DNA of 64,000 nt from Derxia gummosa DSM 723 (GTDB taxonomy: Bacteria > Pseudomonadota > Gammaproteobacteria > Burkholderiales > Burkholderiaceae_E), in NCBI RefSeq assembly GCF_000482785.1, contig NZ_KI519500.1:1327-65326 (forward strand), in the 5' to 3' direction. The notes under the pieces were generated by a model. That model was not told the DNA's origin. It saw only the letters and a list, made by a program, of their open reading frames with translations, and ran no database searches. Shown here piece by piece: positions 62,795 through 64,000 of the stretch. Made by a program: the position numbers and the translations under genes. Positions within the stretch are counted from its first letter, which is position 1, and every line of letters begins with the position of its first letter.

Positions 62795-63367
62795 TCAGGC
62801 CGCCGCGTGGCGACGCCGGCGCGCCAGCAGGCCCGTCAGACCAAGGCCGATCGGGCCCAGCAGCAGGATTCCGGGCTCGGGCACCGGCGTGGCGAACACC
62901 CCGGTCGTGCCGACGGCGGTCCAGCTCGCGCCGCCGTGCACGACCACCTCGACATAGCGCCCGGTCACCGCGCCGAGGTCGAAGGACAGCTGCTGCCAGG
63001 CCGAGGTGTAGCCCTCGTACGAAACCACGGGCGTCAGACCGGACCAGTCATTGGCGATGGGCGTGTCGCTCACGTAGATGCCGCGCCAGCTCCAGCCGTC
63101 GGGGGCCTGGTCGATGTGCATCGTCAGGGAGGCCAGCGAATGGCTGCTGCCGAGATCGACCTGCATCCAGCCGTAGCCCCAGTTGCCGCTGTTCCAGTCG
63201 CCGCCGTTGAAGGCGCTCTGGGCGGTATGGGTCGCGCCGCCCACGTTCCAATAGGAGCTTTGCGAATAGCTGTCCGCGGACAGGCCGCTGGCGATGGACT
63301 GGGCCGCGTGGGCGGGAGCAATGGCCGCGGCGGCGGCGAGCAAGGCGGTAGCGATCAGGTTGCGCAT
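62795..63367 (-). CDS. PEP-CTERM protein with discoidin-like domain
   Basis: A 190-residue secreted protein with signal peptide (LIATALLAAAAAIAPAHA). The middle resembles an F5/8 type C (discoidin) carbohydrate-binding fold: SSYWNVGGATHTAQSAFNGGDWNSGNWGYGWMQVDLGSSHSLASLTMHID and WQQLSFDLGAVTGRYVEVVVHGG. The end is a PEP-CTERM signal: PVPEPGILLLGPIGLGLTGLLARRRRHAAA. It should be processed by an exosortase and may bind polysaccharide. It is the second PEP-CTERM protein in the window, unrelated in sequence to the first. Confidence 0.87.
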   Translation of the reverse strand: MRNLIATALLAAAAAIAPAHAAQSIASGLSADSYSQSSYWNVGGATHTAQSAFNGGDWNSGNWGYGWMQVDLGSSHSLASLTMHIDQAPDGWSWRGIYVSDTPIANDWSGLTPVVSYEGYTSAWQQLSFDLGAVTGRYVEVVVHGGASWTAVGTTGVFATPVPEPGILLLGPIGLGLTGLLARRRRHAAA

Positions 63368-63733
63368 GACTTGACGAGATGGATGGGCTGAGGGAGGGCC
63401 GCCACGCCCGGGCGGACGGTGGCGGCGCTGGCCTGCCACGCACCCGGCAGGTGGCCGCTTCCGGACGGGCCGGTGACCACTCGCGGACGGGCAGGCAGGT
63501 GCAAGTTCCGGCGCCGGCCCGGTCGGAAACGCGGTGCCGGACAAATCGGACCGCAAGCTTCGGACGTGGTCCGTGCAATCCCGCACTTCGCCGTGGCCTG
63601 GCGTCATCGCTCATCGCCACCAGCCACCGGCGTGATGACCCGCGCCACATCGCTTACAACTGCACCCTTGCCTCGCGGCCAACATCCGCGCGCGACATGG
63701 CACCTCCCTGCCCGCGCACTCCACCGAGCAACG
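63368..63733. other. Intergenic region before the right-edge esterase gene
   Basis: 366 bp between divergent genes with no convincing open frame. It holds several C/G-rich direct motifs (CGGACGGGC, CGGACAAATCGGACC) but no clear hairpin or RNA gene. Promoters for both flanking genes are expected here. Confidence 0.4.
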
Positions 63734-64000
63734 ATGAATTCCTTCCTCCGGCAATTGCTGTCCGACGCCAGCCAGCTGGCGCATTCCGCCGACCTGCAAC
63801 ACGCCGCCGACGCGATGCGCAAGGCCTTCGACGGCCTGCTCCACGGCCACCGCGCCGACGCCATCGACGTGACCGCGCACGAACTGCGCGACACGCCTGC
63901 CGCCGCCACGCCCCGCGACGGCGCCACGCCGCCGCGCCTCGGCCAGCTCGTCGAGGGCCGCCATGCCGAGGACGGCGGCGCGCGCCGCTACAAGCTCTTC
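63734..64000 (+). CDS. N-terminal part of probable PHB-depolymerase-family esterase
   Basis: The first 89 codons are visible and run off the right edge: MNSFLRQLLSDASQLAHSAD, then RKAFDGLLHG, and LGQLVEGRHAEDGGARRYKLF. The tail resembles the region just before the catalytic domain in PHB-depolymerase/feruloyl-esterase family proteins (an F-x-x-G-x-x-x-x-x-G-x-R-x-Y-K-L pattern). No signal peptide is apparent, so an intracellular or non-classical enzyme is possible. The catalytic Ser-Asp-His residues lie outside the window. Confidence 0.55.
   Translation, partial: MNSFLRQLLSDASQLAHSADLQHAADAMRKAFDGLLHGHRADAIDVTAHELRDTPAAATPRDGATPPRLGQLVEGRHAEDGGARRYKLF

Overview
This is a very GC-rich chromosomal window, probably from a member of the Burkholderiales (Betaproteobacteria). 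The main reason is the gene order: a TCA-cycle block of sdhCDAB-sdhE-gltA, sucA-odhB-lpdA and zapE, joined through a GntR regulator to mdh, a CitE-like gene, the prpB-prpC-acnD-prpF propionate genes and acnB. PEP-CTERM proteins, Ku, a CowN protein and a CooA-like CO sensor suggest a free-living, possibly nitrogen-fixing and polymer-making organism. The genus is not determined; Derxia- or Azohydromonas-like bacteria would fit, but that is a guess. No rRNA, tRNA, CRISPR array, transposase or prophage was seen.

Layout. 0-2.3 kb: the 3' end of a large repetitive secreted protein. 2.3-4.0 kb: an ABC permease/ATPase pair with no binding protein beside it. 4.1-8.3 kb: two related secreted proteins (one PEP-CTERM), a disordered protein, Ku, an SMR pump and a CDF metal transporter. 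8.6-11.4 kb: a MaoC-phosphotransacetylase fusion overlapping acetate kinase. 11.5-36.6 kb: the TCA and 2-methylcitrate block, with clear terminators after gltA, mdh and acnB, another hairpin behind lpdA, and an 18-bp operator palindrome in front of gntR. 36.7-38.7 kb: a DUF4157 (eCIS-core) HExxH protein and an unknown partner that share an N-terminal segment. 38.9-40.0 kb: cowN and a CooA-like heme CRP/FNR protein with two CooA-type dyads. 40.1-43.1 kb: CreA, then an operon of one unknown protein, an MglA-like GTPase and two roadblock proteins. 43.3-49.5 kb: a complete SsuA/TauA-type ABC importer downstream of a periplasmic-binding-domain hybrid histidine kinase. 49.7-53.5 kb: a GDT1-family Mn exporter behind a yybP-ykoY riboswitch, and acnA. 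53.5-64 kb: MocR regulator, Old Yellow Enzyme, ChrA, membrane methyltransferase, a truncated-haemoglobin/methyltransferase fusion overlapping a serine hydrolase, ceramidase-like protein, lipoprotein acetolactate decarboxylase, a PEP-CTERM protein and the start of a probable PHB-depolymerase-family esterase.

How the genes work together. Citrate synthase, the aconitases, 2-oxoglutarate dehydrogenase, succinate dehydrogenase with its flavinylation factor, and malate dehydrogenase supply most TCA steps from one locus. PrpC, AcnD, PrpF, AcnB and PrpB form the AcnD/PrpF version of the 2-methylcitrate cycle, releasing pyruvate and succinate into the same cycle. The most unusual candidates are the CooA-CowN cassette, the DUF4157 pair, the haemoglobin-methyltransferase fusion and the GTPase/roadblock operon.
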